Assembly: GCA_038216465.1 (NCBI GenBank)
Contig: JBBQQC010000001.1
Span: 124,001 to 188,000, forward strand
Source of the DNA: JACCZX01 sp038216465
Lineage (GTDB): Bacteria; Pseudomonadota; Gammaproteobacteria; Burkholderiales; Burkholderiaceae_F
DNA: 64,000 nucleotides
Direction of reading: 5' to 3'
Under the pieces are notes generated by a model. It was given only the letters and a program-made list of their open reading frames with translations. It was not told the origin of the DNA and did not search any database. The position numbers were made by a program, and so were the translations under genes. Below are positions 58,094 to 64,000 of this stretch, piece after piece (position 1 is the stretch's first letter; every line of letters begins with the position of its first letter).

Positions 58094-58164
58094 CAGTTTG
58101 GCGCGCCGTAGAGCCGGGGATCAGCGACTCGAACACCGTGTCAGACTGACCACGGACGACCCAA

Positions 58165-58968
58165 TCACCAGTTTTTAAGGCGCGAGCGCAGACGTGCCAC
58201 TGCCTGGCTGTGTAATTGGCATACACGCGACTCGGTGATTCCCATCACGACGCCGATCTCGCGCAAATTGAGATCCTGCTCGTGATACAGGCTCATTAGG
58301 AGTTTCTCGCGCTCAGGCAGCTCTTCGATCGCGTCCACCAGCGCATAGCGAAAGCGCTTGTCGCGCAAGATTTCGCCGGGCTCCAGGCAATCGCCTACCA
58401 AATGGCGCTCAAGATAGTCTTCGTCGTCGATCTTGCCGCCGAGATCATCCAGATGGACCAGCTGTGCGCCGCGTGCCTCGTGCAGCATCTGTTGATATTG
58501 CGCCAGCGTCAGCTCTAGCTCGCCCGCGATTTCCACTTCTTGCGGTGCGCGTCCCAGCTTGCCTTCCAGCCGGTGAATCGCGTTTTCGATATCGCGCTGA
58601 CTCTTGCGCGCCGAGCGTGGCAGCCAATCGTTCGCGCGCAGCTCGTCGAGCATCGCGCCACGGATGCGTTGCGCGGCATACACCTCGAACTGCGTGCCCT
58701 GCGCCACTTCGAATCGGGTGACTGCATCCATCAGACCCATCATGCCGGCCTGGATCATGTCGTCGAGCTCAACGTTGGCCGGCAATCGCGCAATCATTTG
58801 ATGTGCCAGGCGCCGCACCAGCGGCGTGTACTGCTTGACGTAGTCGGTCTCAAGCAGGCAGGTCGGCTGTAGTTGCTCGACCTGCTGGCCATTGTTCAGC
58901 GCCTGATATAGCGCGTCGTATAAGAATGCGTCGTTCTTCATGGACCAAACTTTAGGGAGGCGGGCCAT
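58165..58968 (-). CDS. fliA: Flagellar sigma factor sigma-28
   Basis: FliA directs transcription of late flagellar genes. The 267-residue product has sigma region 2 (PLVRRLAHQMIARLP, IQAGMMGLMDAV), region 3 (ENAIHRLEGKLGRAPQEVEIA) and region 4 (LREIGVVMGITESRVCQLHSQAVARLR). The ATG at 58968 has a GGTGGA ribosome-binding site; an internal ATG at 58941 is an alternative. Upstream residues in the longer frame are not conserved. It faces the flgM-flgN pair, convergent. Confidence 0.95.
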   Translation of the reverse strand: MARLPKVWSMKNDAFLYDALYQALNNGQQVEQLQPTCLLETDYVKQYTPLVRRLAHQMIARLPANVELDDMIQAGMMGLMDAVTRFEVAQGTQFEVYAAQRIRGAMLDELRANDWLPRSARKSQRDIENAIHRLEGKLGRAPQEVEIAGELELTLAQYQQMLHEARGAQLVHLDDLGGKIDDEDYLERHLVGDCLEPGEILRDKRFRYALVDAIEELPEREKLLMSLYHEQDLNLREIGVVMGITESRVCQLHSQAVARLRSRLKNW

Positions 58969-59016
58969 CTTGCTATCCACCAATAGGTGGCGAAAAAGCG
59001 AGACATCTGACTGCAT

Positions 59017-59201
59017 TGAAATGGATTGCCGACCAACAGCAACGCGTGCAGCGCGCGCAAAAAAAGCTGAACTGAATCAACGGCCCTGCGACGTTTCTTG
59101 GCGTGCGACGTTCAGTTCGTTGCGCAATCAGCGCAACAGGAAAGGCGGGTGATCACGGTCTATCCAAACTCTTCGGCGGCAATTTGCACAACTTGCCGTT
59201 T
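59017..59201. other. fliA / orphan-gene divergent gap
   Basis: No gene is seen here. The segment should carry the fliA promoter on the minus strand, but no consensus sigma-70 pair could be assigned. It is moderately GC-rich with a short A-run (59062-59069). Confidence 0.3.
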
Positions 59202-59228
59202 TAAAGAAGCGCACGTGCAGGTCGATCT
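59202..59228 (+). promoter_or_regulatory. Sigma-28 (FliA) promoter of the orphan flagellar-locus gene
   Basis: TAAAGAAG (59202-59209), 11 bases and GTCGATCT (59221-59228) match the FliA consensus at 11 of 16 positions with exact spacing. The predicted start is about 59235, 36 bases before the ATG of the downstream gene. Confidence 0.6.
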
Positions 59229-59270
59229 TGGTCCTGACTACGCACAATGCTGCGATTAGAGGAAGCACCG

Positions 59271-59699
59271 ATGACACGCAACCAGCTCGTCAAACAACTG
59301 GCCGAAATATCGACCCGTCCTATTGGCGCCGCCGCGACTTCCGTCGCTGCTTTGCCGGAGCCGGTGGCCATCCATGAAAACGCCGCCGCGCCCACCGAGC
59401 TTTTCGTGTGGTTCGAAGATACTTCAGCGCGCGCTCTCGAAGGGCGGCGCGGTGTCGCGGGATTGCCCGAGTCGCTGTTGCCGATCAGCCGCGAAATGAG
59501 GATCGTCGAGCGACGCTATGCAGAGAATCACCTGCACCTTTTGAGCGCCGTCCGAATCGCGTGCCGAGACAACGCGGCCGAACTGATTGCTTCACTCTAC
59601 ACAGCAGCGTTATCGGTGGGCACCGTCGCCTGGATCGGCACCGGCAGACAGTACGCGCATACGTGGACCGACATGTACCCGGCTGCACTGTCAAAGTAA
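59271..59699 (+). CDS. Hypothetical protein, probable late flagellar regulon member
   Basis: Unrecognised 142-residue protein. The ATG at 59271 has a GAGGAAGC ribosome-binding site. The sequence is Ala-rich, largely helical in appearance, lacks a signal peptide or clear membrane segment, and contains a moderately hydrophobic stretch near residues 105-125 (ELIASLYTAALSVGTVAWIG). It sits between fliA and ycgR, is preceded by a good sigma-28 promoter and followed by a strong terminator, so it is a monocistronic unit. A flagellar, chemotaxis or c-di-GMP role is inferred only from regulation and context. Confidence 0.75.
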   Translation: MTRNQLVKQLAEISTRPIGAAATSVAALPEPVAIHENAAAPTELFVWFEDTSARALEGRRGVAGLPESLLPISREMRIVERRYAENHLHLLSAVRIACRDNAAELIASLYTAALSVGTVAWIGTGRQYAHTWTDMYPAALSK

Positions 59700-59713
59700 G
59701 CGAGATCAGAATA

Positions 59714-59742
59714 AAAAAGGCGCCGCACGGCGCCTTTCTTAT
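59714..59742. terminator. Bidirectional terminator
   Basis: AAAGGCGCC-GCAC-GGCGCCTTT is followed by CTTATTT on the plus strand and by TTTATT on the minus strand. It ends the orphan gene on the plus strand and ycgR on the minus strand. Confidence 0.9.
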
Positions 59743-59754
59743 TTGGATTCGAAG

Positions 59755-60525
59755 TTACGCAGCAGCCACATTGGGTGATGGACCATTGAAGCGCGCGGCG
59801 GCATCGAGTTTGTTCATATATCGCTGCAACATACGCGCCGCTGATTCACTCAGATCGACGAATTCGCAGCCGCAGCGACGCACTCCATCGTTGGACGCTT
59901 CCGCATCAACATAGCGAACGCGCAGCGTGACCGTGATCTGTCCGACATCGGGTAGATCGAGATAACAGTTCTCTAGCGTGTGATCGGGCGGCAGCGCAAA
60001 TTGGACCGGATGAACGAACAGCGCCAGGCCCCCCACGCTTAGATCGAGTACGCGCACCGATTCATACTGACCCTTCTTGCCCGGCGACGGCACCAGGCAT
60101 GTTGCCGGGCGCACCGCCGGCGGTTGCCGCCGGTAGGCCCCGCGCCGCTGCATCCGCAGCAGCTGCTGCGGCAACCGTACGCGAAACGCAGGGCGACCCT
60201 GATGTTCCACCGCCTCCGCAGCGCCGACCGAAAACTGCACTTTGACGTTATCCAGAAACGCAACGACCACTAACTGTTTCGATGCGTAGATCGCCTTCTG
60301 CGCTACCGGCTCGGAGGTGCGATCGAGGATCAGTTCTTCGAAGCCCTCATTGACGTCGAGTACGTTGCTGACTGTGAACCCCGCAGCCTGGTCGTAATAG
60401 AGCGTGACCAGGACCTGCTTGTCTCGCAGCTGGCGCAGCAGGCCTGCAATCTCGCTGCGCGAGTAAATCGCGAAGCGCTCGAGCTCCGGCGAGTCGGGTT
60501 CCGGAAACGGTGTCGTCAAGCTCAT
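59755..60525 (-). CDS. ycgR: Flagellar brake protein YcgR (PilZ)
   Basis: YcgR binds c-di-GMP and slows the flagellar motor. The 256-residue product has an N-terminal YcgR domain (about 15-115) and a C-terminal PilZ domain. The c-di-GMP-binding RxxxR-type motif lies in MQRRGAYRRQPP, and the second motif reads LDLSVGGL. The ATG at 60525 was chosen because it follows the fliT stop by 2 bases and gives the family start; the longer frame adds residues inside fliT. It is co-transcribed with fliT. Confidence 0.9.
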   Translation of the reverse strand: MSLTTPFPEPDSPELERFAIYSRSEIAGLLRQLRDKQVLVTLYYDQAAGFTVSNVLDVNEGFEELILDRTSEPVAQKAIYASKQLVVVAFLDNVKVQFSVGAAEAVEHQGRPAFRVRLPQQLLRMQRRGAYRRQPPAVRPATCLVPSPGKKGQYESVRVLDLSVGGLALFVHPVQFALPPDHTLENCYLDLPDVGQITVTLRVRYVDAEASNDGVRRCGCEFVDLSESAARMLQRYMNKLDAAARFNGPSPNVAAA

Positions 60526-60527
60526 GC

Positions 60528-60905
60528 TTATTCGTTGGGTCCGCGCACGCGCGGCGTCGAGATCAGCGACGTAATCGGCAGCAGCCACGGCTCGGCGTGC
60601 CCGCGAATCAGCGCATCGTCTGCCAGAATCTGGCGCAGCAAATGCATGCGGCGCTCGTCATCGATCGCGTTGAGAGAATCCGGATGTTCGTCGGCCGCCT
60701 TCAGGATCGCGATTAACGCAGCGCAGCGTTCTTCCTGGCGCGCGACTTCGATCCAGTCATTGGCGCGGGCGGCAGCAAGCATCGCGCTGCTTGCCTCGGC
60801 GATCGCTTCGTAGTGCTGTAGCAAGGTCGAGCGCGCCGGCTCGCCTGCCGTGTTCGCTGAGGCCGGTTCGATCATCTCGGCCACCTCGCATAAATCGTTC
60901 GGCAT
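60528..60905 (-). CDS. fliT: Flagellar chaperone FliT-like
   Basis: FliT is the export chaperone of the filament cap protein FliD; in enterics it also antagonises FlhDC. The 125-residue product is all-helical, with LLQHYEAIAEASSAMLAAARANDWIEVARQE, typical of the FliT family (substrate helix and antiparallel bundle). The ATG at 60905 has a GGGGA ribosome-binding site. The frame is open upstream to 61079, but that part runs through a terminator hairpin and is not conserved. It sits upstream of ycgR and is divergent from flhD. Confidence 0.75.
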   Translation of the reverse strand: MPNDLCEVAEMIEPASANTAGEPARSTLLQHYEAIAEASSAMLAAARANDWIEVARQEERCAALIAILKAADEHPDSLNAIDDERRMHLLRQILADDALIRGHAEPWLLPITSLISTPRVRGPNE

Positions 60906-61359
60906 CGTGCCGTTCCCCGTCGGTGCTGATTCAAATGCAAAAGCTTGAGGCAATGTACCGACGATGAGGTACGCGCCATCGTCCGATTGGAGGGCCGTTC
61001 CAAGCGCTTTTCGTGGAAAAAAAAGCGCCGGTACGAGACCGGCGCAAAGGCGGGGGAGGAAAACCAATATCAACTTCAACCAACTCGGCGGAGCACTGTG
61101 GCCATCTGTCCGTCCATCGACGGGCCGGCGGCGCGATGCTCCGCACAGCTGATTAACGGCACGGCTGCGGTCGACTTGAACGCCGGCCTGTGCGGGGATG
61201 TAGGAAATAACCTTACAACCCGGCGAGCGGCGAACCGACAGTGTTCGTAGCGAGCCGCTGATTCAACGAATTGAGCCGCTTTCCCACAATGGCGTCACTT
61301 CGAAACGCAACGACTCGAATCCGAACCAGCACTTCAAACCGCGAACCAGGAGCAATTCA
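60906..61359. other. fliT/flhD divergent regulatory region
   Basis: This 454-base gap separates divergent fliT and flhD. It has no convincing protein-coding frame. It must contain the flhDC promoter, with a GGAG ribosome-binding site just before flhD. It also has an orphan terminator on the minus strand (61017-61045), about 110 bases before fliT. Transcripts starting nearer flhD would therefore meet this terminator first. No consensus sigma-70 or sigma-28 pair for fliT was found after the terminator. Confidence 0.5.
61017..61045 (-). terminator. Strong intrinsic terminator upstream of fliT
   Basis: On the minus strand GCGCCGGT-CTCGT-ACCGGCGC forms an 8-bp perfect stem followed by eight T residues. 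No gene lies upstream on this strand until the divergent flhD region. It could end a small RNA or act as an attenuator for fliT-ycgR. Confidence 0.85.
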
Positions 61360-61710
61360 ATGAGCACGATCGCCGCCAGCAACGAACAACTTCTGCAGGA
61401 AATCCGCGAGGCCAATCTGGCCTATCTAGTACTGGCGCAGCACATGATCCGTGCCGACAAGGCGCAAGCGCTGTACCGGCTGGGCGTTTCGGAAGAAGTC
61501 GCCACGATCATCGACCAGTTGAGCCCGGCGCAGTTGATGAAGATTGCGGGGTCGAATCAGCTGATCCTGCGATTTCGATTCGACGACGACATGGTCTGGA
61601 ACTTACTGACGAGCCATTCGAAACCGAAGTCGAGCGCAACCGGAGCAGCAGTCGCCGGCTTGCACGCCAATATCGTGATGGCCGGGCAATTGGCCAACGT
61701 GACCGCGTAA
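61360..61710 (+). CDS. flhD: Flagellar transcriptional activator subunit FlhD
   Basis: FlhD forms the FlhD4C2 master activator of class II flagellar genes. The 116-residue product matches the family: EQLLQEIREANLAYLVLAQHMIRADKAQA truncated here to positions 9-37, and the LSPAQLMKIAGSNQLILRFRFDD region (about 54-77). The ATG has a CAGGAG ribosome-binding site 7 bases upstream. flhC follows 27 bases later. In this organism class order ends with FliA, as in E. coli. Confidence 0.96.
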   Translation: MSTIAASNEQLLQEIREANLAYLVLAQHMIRADKAQALYRLGVSEEVATIIDQLSPAQLMKIAGSNQLILRFRFDDDMVWNLLTSHSKPKSSATGAAVAGLHANIVMAGQLANVTA

Positions 61711-61737
61711 ATTCGAACTGTCAGCAGGGGAACTCAC

Positions 61738-62286
61738 ATGCGCATCAAAAGCATCGTTTCCGAGAGCAAACAGATTCAGCGGGCGATTGCGCTGATCAAG
61801 CTCGGCGCGCGTCTGCAAGTGCTGGAATCGGAAACCGATCTTTCTTACGAGCGCTTGCTGCGCCTGTACAAGGAAGTCCAGGGCGAATCACCGGCGCGCG
61901 GCATGCTGCCTTTTTCGACTGACTGGTTCATGACATGGCAGCCGAACATCCACTCGTCGCTGTTCCTGAATATGTACGAGTATCTGGACAAGACCAGCGA
62001 GCTCGAAGAAATCGACGGCATCATCAAGGCGTACGAGCTTTACCTCGAGCAGATCCGCGCGCAGGGACTCGAGCCGCTGCTTTCGGTAACGCGCGCATGG
62101 CGTCTGGTCAAGTTCGTCGACGCCGGCATGGTGACGCTGACTTCGTGCTGCAAGTGCAATGGAAAATTTGTCACGCATACCTTCGAGCTGACGAAGAATT
62201 ATGTTTGCGGATTGTGCGAACCCCCGGCGCGCGCTGGCAAAGGCAAGGCGCAGGTTCAGGGCAGTGCGCAGGAAATCCTGCACTGA
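61738..62286 (+). CDS. flhC: Flagellar transcriptional activator subunit FlhC
   Basis: FlhC is the DNA-binding partner in FlhD4C2. The 182-residue product has the four zinc cysteines: SCCKC around residues 137-140 and CGLC near 157-160. The LPFSTDWFMTWQPNIHSSLFLN segment (about 60-82) is diagnostic. A GGGG ribosome-binding site lies about 10 bases upstream. A strong hairpin terminator follows the stop. Confidence 0.96.
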   Translation: MRIKSIVSESKQIQRAIALIKLGARLQVLESETDLSYERLLRLYKEVQGESPARGMLPFSTDWFMTWQPNIHSSLFLNMYEYLDKTSELEEIDGIIKAYELYLEQIRAQGLEPLLSVTRAWRLVKFVDAGMVTLTSCCKCNGKFVTHTFELTKNYVCGLCEPPARAGKGKAQVQGSAQEILH

Positions 62287-62301
62287 GAAGCCTATCCAGC
62301 C

Positions 62302-62334
62302 CAGAAAAAAGCCCGCTGTGTGCGGGCTTTTTGT
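62302..62334. terminator. Bidirectional terminator after flhC
   Basis: AAAAAGCCCGC-TGTGT-GCGGGCTTTTT with flanking T-tract TTTTTGTTG on the plus strand and a T-run on the minus strand. It ends flhDC on one side and the PilZ gene on the other. Confidence 0.92.
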
Positions 62335-62354
62335 TGCACACGAACGCGGAGGTC

Positions 62355-63149
62355 CTAGACCCGCGCGTACAGCGGAATCTCAAGTTCCCGCACGAGCCCT
62401 GTAGTGACATAGGCATGGACCGCGATCTTGTCGGCCGGGCTCAGTGCCACGAACGACACGCCCATCAAACGCTCGCCCGTCTCGTCGGGTTTGCGCACCG
62501 GACGCGCGCGCGCTTCGATCATCAACTCCTGCTCGGCCACCGTAAGCTGAAATACGACTTTGACCTCGTCGTAAAAGACGCTGAGATCGTCGTGCAGCGC
62601 GATTGCGGCGCCGCCAGTGGACAGGTCGCTGATCATTCCCTTGACGAACTTCCCCGAGGCCTGCGTGCCCGGGTAGACCATGCAGGGCAATTCGGTCTTG
62701 ACCCGCGGTGCCGCGCGCAACTCGCGCTTTTCGACGTGCTGCTGCTGCGGCCAGCCGATGTGCAAGTATTCGAAGGGCTCGCTGCAGACTTTTGTCAGCG
62801 GAGCAATGAATTCATAGATCGTCTCGCCGGAAAAGCTGCGAAACCTATACATCGCGCCTTCCTTCAGCGTCAGCGCAGATGAATCGTCCGGAGCCGTAAT
62901 GATGATCGAATGGCCCTCGTGAACACCGATCAGCTTCACGGTCACGGCGTCGGCCAACGTATCGCCATTCGCCCACATGCGGAGCACGCGCCAGCTGGCG
63001 ACCTCGCGCGGCCCCGGGCGTCGCGCGGGTTGATTCGGCGCGGCTGCCAGTGCGGCCGGTGATGGAACGGTCAGTGACTCGACCAGCGTCGGAACCGTAA
63101 TCGGTACCGACTCGTCAACAGGCAGGGCTACCGGCTCGGTCATGTTCAT
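62355..63149 (-). CDS. PilZ domain protein, YcgR-like
   Basis: This is a 264-residue c-di-GMP receptor candidate. A Pro/Ala-rich N-terminus (1-55) precedes a YcgR-type flagellar brake domain (about 55-140) and a PilZ domain, with the RxxxR-type motif in KRELRAAPRVK and the downstream motif SDLSTGGAA. It differs from the ycgR gene at 59755 in its long N-terminal extension. It converges with flhC. Two ATGs (63149 and 63143) are equally possible. Confidence 0.85.
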   Translation of the reverse strand: MNMTEPVALPVDESVPITVPTLVESLTVPSPAALAAAPNQPARRPGPREVASWRVLRMWANGDTLADAVTVKLIGVHEGHSIIITAPDDSSALTLKEGAMYRFRSFSGETIYEFIAPLTKVCSEPFEYLHIGWPQQQHVEKRELRAAPRVKTELPCMVYPGTQASGKFVKGMISDLSTGGAAIALHDDLSVFYDEVKVVFQLTVAEQELMIEARARPVRKPDETGERLMGVSFVALSPADKIAVHAYVTTGLVRELEIPLYARV

Positions 63150-63478
63150 GGGTCAGGCGCAGGAGTCGCGACTCAAATAAAGACTCCCAAGTTTGCGGGA
63201 GATTTCGCGCGCCAAGCCCGCCGAGAAAACGTCCGCTGGCCGGTTAATTCAAGGGCTAGAAGCGATTGAATGAAAAGCGGCCGGCGATTCAAGTTAGGCC
63301 TCCACTAGGCCGAAAGTCTGAGCGTGGACCCAGGGAGGGAGCGCTGTCCTGATCCCCGCCGAGCAGCCTTCCGCCCTGGGCACCACACCACATCTATTAG
63401 CTCATAAGCATCTGTCACTAGCGCGCGTAGCGTCACGGCTACACTGCTCGTGTCCGCTAACCGTTTCGACAGCCTCCT
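63150..63478. other. Intergenic region between the PilZ and small secreted peptide genes
   Basis: No gene is recognised in these 329 bases. TAAAG at 63177 has the right first box for a sigma-28 promoter on the plus strand, but its second box (GGGAGATT) does not fit. No clear promoter for either flanking gene could be assigned. Confidence 0.4.
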
Positions 63479-63688
63479 ATGAAAACTGTTTTGACCGTCC
63501 TGCTCGTCGGCGCATTTGCGTGCGCTCACGGCCCGGCATTCGCTGACGAGAAAAAATCGGAGCCGACTAAGGAAGAAACCAAGAAAGCGCAAGCTAAAAA
63601 TGGCGCGCAGGGCGAAGCAAAGGAAGGCGATAAAGTCCAAGCCAAGCAAGAGGAAGTCAAGAAGAAGGTTAAAAAAGGCGGCTGCTGA
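63479..63688 (+). CDS. Small secreted Lys/Glu-rich peptide
   Basis: Unrecognised 69-residue protein. A signal peptide (MKTVLTVLLVGAFACAHGPAFA, truncated here to a hydrophobic core and an AFA cleavage motif near residue 22) precedes a highly charged, Lys/Glu/Ala-rich mature part with no predicted globular fold. The chain ends KKGGC, with a terminal cysteine. The mature peptide of about 47 residues would be periplasmic or exported. A hairpin follows the stop. Function is unknown. Confidence 0.7.
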   Translation: MKTVLTVLLVGAFACAHGPAFADEKKSEPTKEETKKAQAKNGAQGEAKEGDKVQAKQEEVKKKVKKGGC

Positions 63689-63709
63689 GATAAGCACGCA
63701 ATGACCACG

Positions 63710-63732
63710 ACGGCCGCTTCCGCGGCCGTTTG
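63710..63732 (+). terminator. Hairpin terminator after the small peptide gene
   Basis: ACGGCCGC-TTCC-GCGGCCGT forms an 8-bp stem followed by TTGCTATT, a weak T-tract. It lies 22 bases after the stop codon and directly before the stop of the opposite-strand aldo/keto reductase gene. Confidence 0.6.
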
Positions 63733-64000
63733 CTATTGATGTCCCAGCACAGGATGCGGCCGATAGGGGGCTGTAAGCGCTGCCACTTCGTGCGGGGTCA
63801 GGGCGACATCGATCGCCTGAACCGCTTGCTCGATCTGCCACGTCTTGCTTGCGCCGATGATCGGCGCACTGACTGCGGGCTGGTGCAGCAACCACGCGTA
63901 CGCCAGCGTGGCGTTGGACACGCCCTTTTGCTGCGCCAGAGTGCCCAACCCGGCGACGACAGCATGGTCGGCATCCTGGTAGTAGTACTTCTGCGCCAGT
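63733..64000 (-). CDS. Aldo/keto reductase family oxidoreductase (partial, 5' end outside window)
   Basis: The C-terminal 88 residues are present, open through the window edge. The segment GVSNATLAYAWLLHQPAVSAPIIGASKTWQ and the final TPHEVAALTAPYR match the NADPH-binding end of aldo/keto reductases (GASK is the typical adenine-phosphate loop). The catalytic residues lie outside the window, so substrate cannot be inferred. A TTG at 63948 opens a shorter frame but is clearly internal. Confidence 0.85.
   Translation of the reverse strand, partial: LAQKYYYQDADHAVVAGLGTLAQQKGVSNATLAYAWLLHQPAVSAPIIGASKTWQIEQAVQAIDVALTPHEVAALTAPYRPHPVLGHQ

Noticed and set aside
58945..58970. TAAAGTTT on the minus strand near the fliA start as a sigma-28 -35 element
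   Set aside because: The sequence 11 bases downstream does not resemble GCCGATAA, and it lies after the preferred fliA start codon.
60906..61079. N-terminal extension of fliT resembling a signal peptide
   Set aside because: The extended frame passes through the terminator stem and T-run, begins at TTG, and the conserved FliT sequence starts only after the ATG at 60905.
63177..63204. TAAAGACT-N11-GGGAGATT as a sigma-28 promoter
   Set aside because: The second box does not match, and the nearest plus-strand gene is about 280 bases away.

Overview
This window is a high-GC chromosomal segment from a Gram-negative, motile bacterium, most likely a betaproteobacterium related to Burkholderiales. 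Supporting signs are the complete dcw (division and cell wall) cluster followed by lpxC and secA, the pilB-pilC-pilD-coaE-zapD-yacG block, the rplU-rpmA-obgE-proB order, and flagellar control by flhDC and fliA. This assignment rests on gene content and order; no database search was possible.

Layout. 1-8.7 kb holds housekeeping genes: ffh, a lytic transglycosylase, proS, rppH, proB, obgE, rpmA, rplU, ispB and tRNA-Pro(CGG). 9-14.5 kb is the type IV pilus assembly block (pilB, pilC, pilD) running into coaE, zapD and yacG. 14.4-22 kb on the minus strand is secA-argJ-DUF815 ATPase-Nudix/ThiE fusion, plus an M23 peptidase with a divergent dciA-like gene. 22-40.3 kb on the minus strand is the full dcw cluster, from mraZ to ftsZ and lpxC, with most junctions overlapping as ATGA or GTGA. 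40.5-42.2 kb carries an NADH dehydrogenase II gene and the RNase P RNA gene rnpB.

42.2-57.5 kb is a dense signalling region. It contains a REC-HisKA_3 kinase with its NarL-type regulator, a REC-PAS-GGDEF-EAL protein, a 1,510-residue tripartite hybrid kinase, a small membrane histidine kinase, and an operon of a 1,346-residue multi-PAS HisKA_2-type kinase, an ANTAR response regulator and a membrane zinc-ribbon protein. 57.6-63.2 kb is flagellar control: flgM-like, short flgN, fliA, a probable sigma-28-dependent orphan gene, fliT, ycgR, flhD, flhC and a second PilZ gene. The window ends with a small secreted lysine-rich peptide gene and the 3' part of an aldo/keto reductase gene.

How it fits together. 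Cell-wall precursor synthesis and division are transcribed as one block, probably autoregulated by MraZ through two TGGG boxes. The signalling genes sit directly beside the flagellar master regulators, and two PilZ proteins flank flhDC, so c-di-GMP and sensory input probably feed into motility. The least ordinary items are the ANTAR/HisKA_2 operon, a strong orphan terminator ahead of fliT, a hairpin-bearing repeat present at two dcw junctions, a 41-residue insertion in a GGDEF domain, and an uncharacterised gene with a good sigma-28 promoter.
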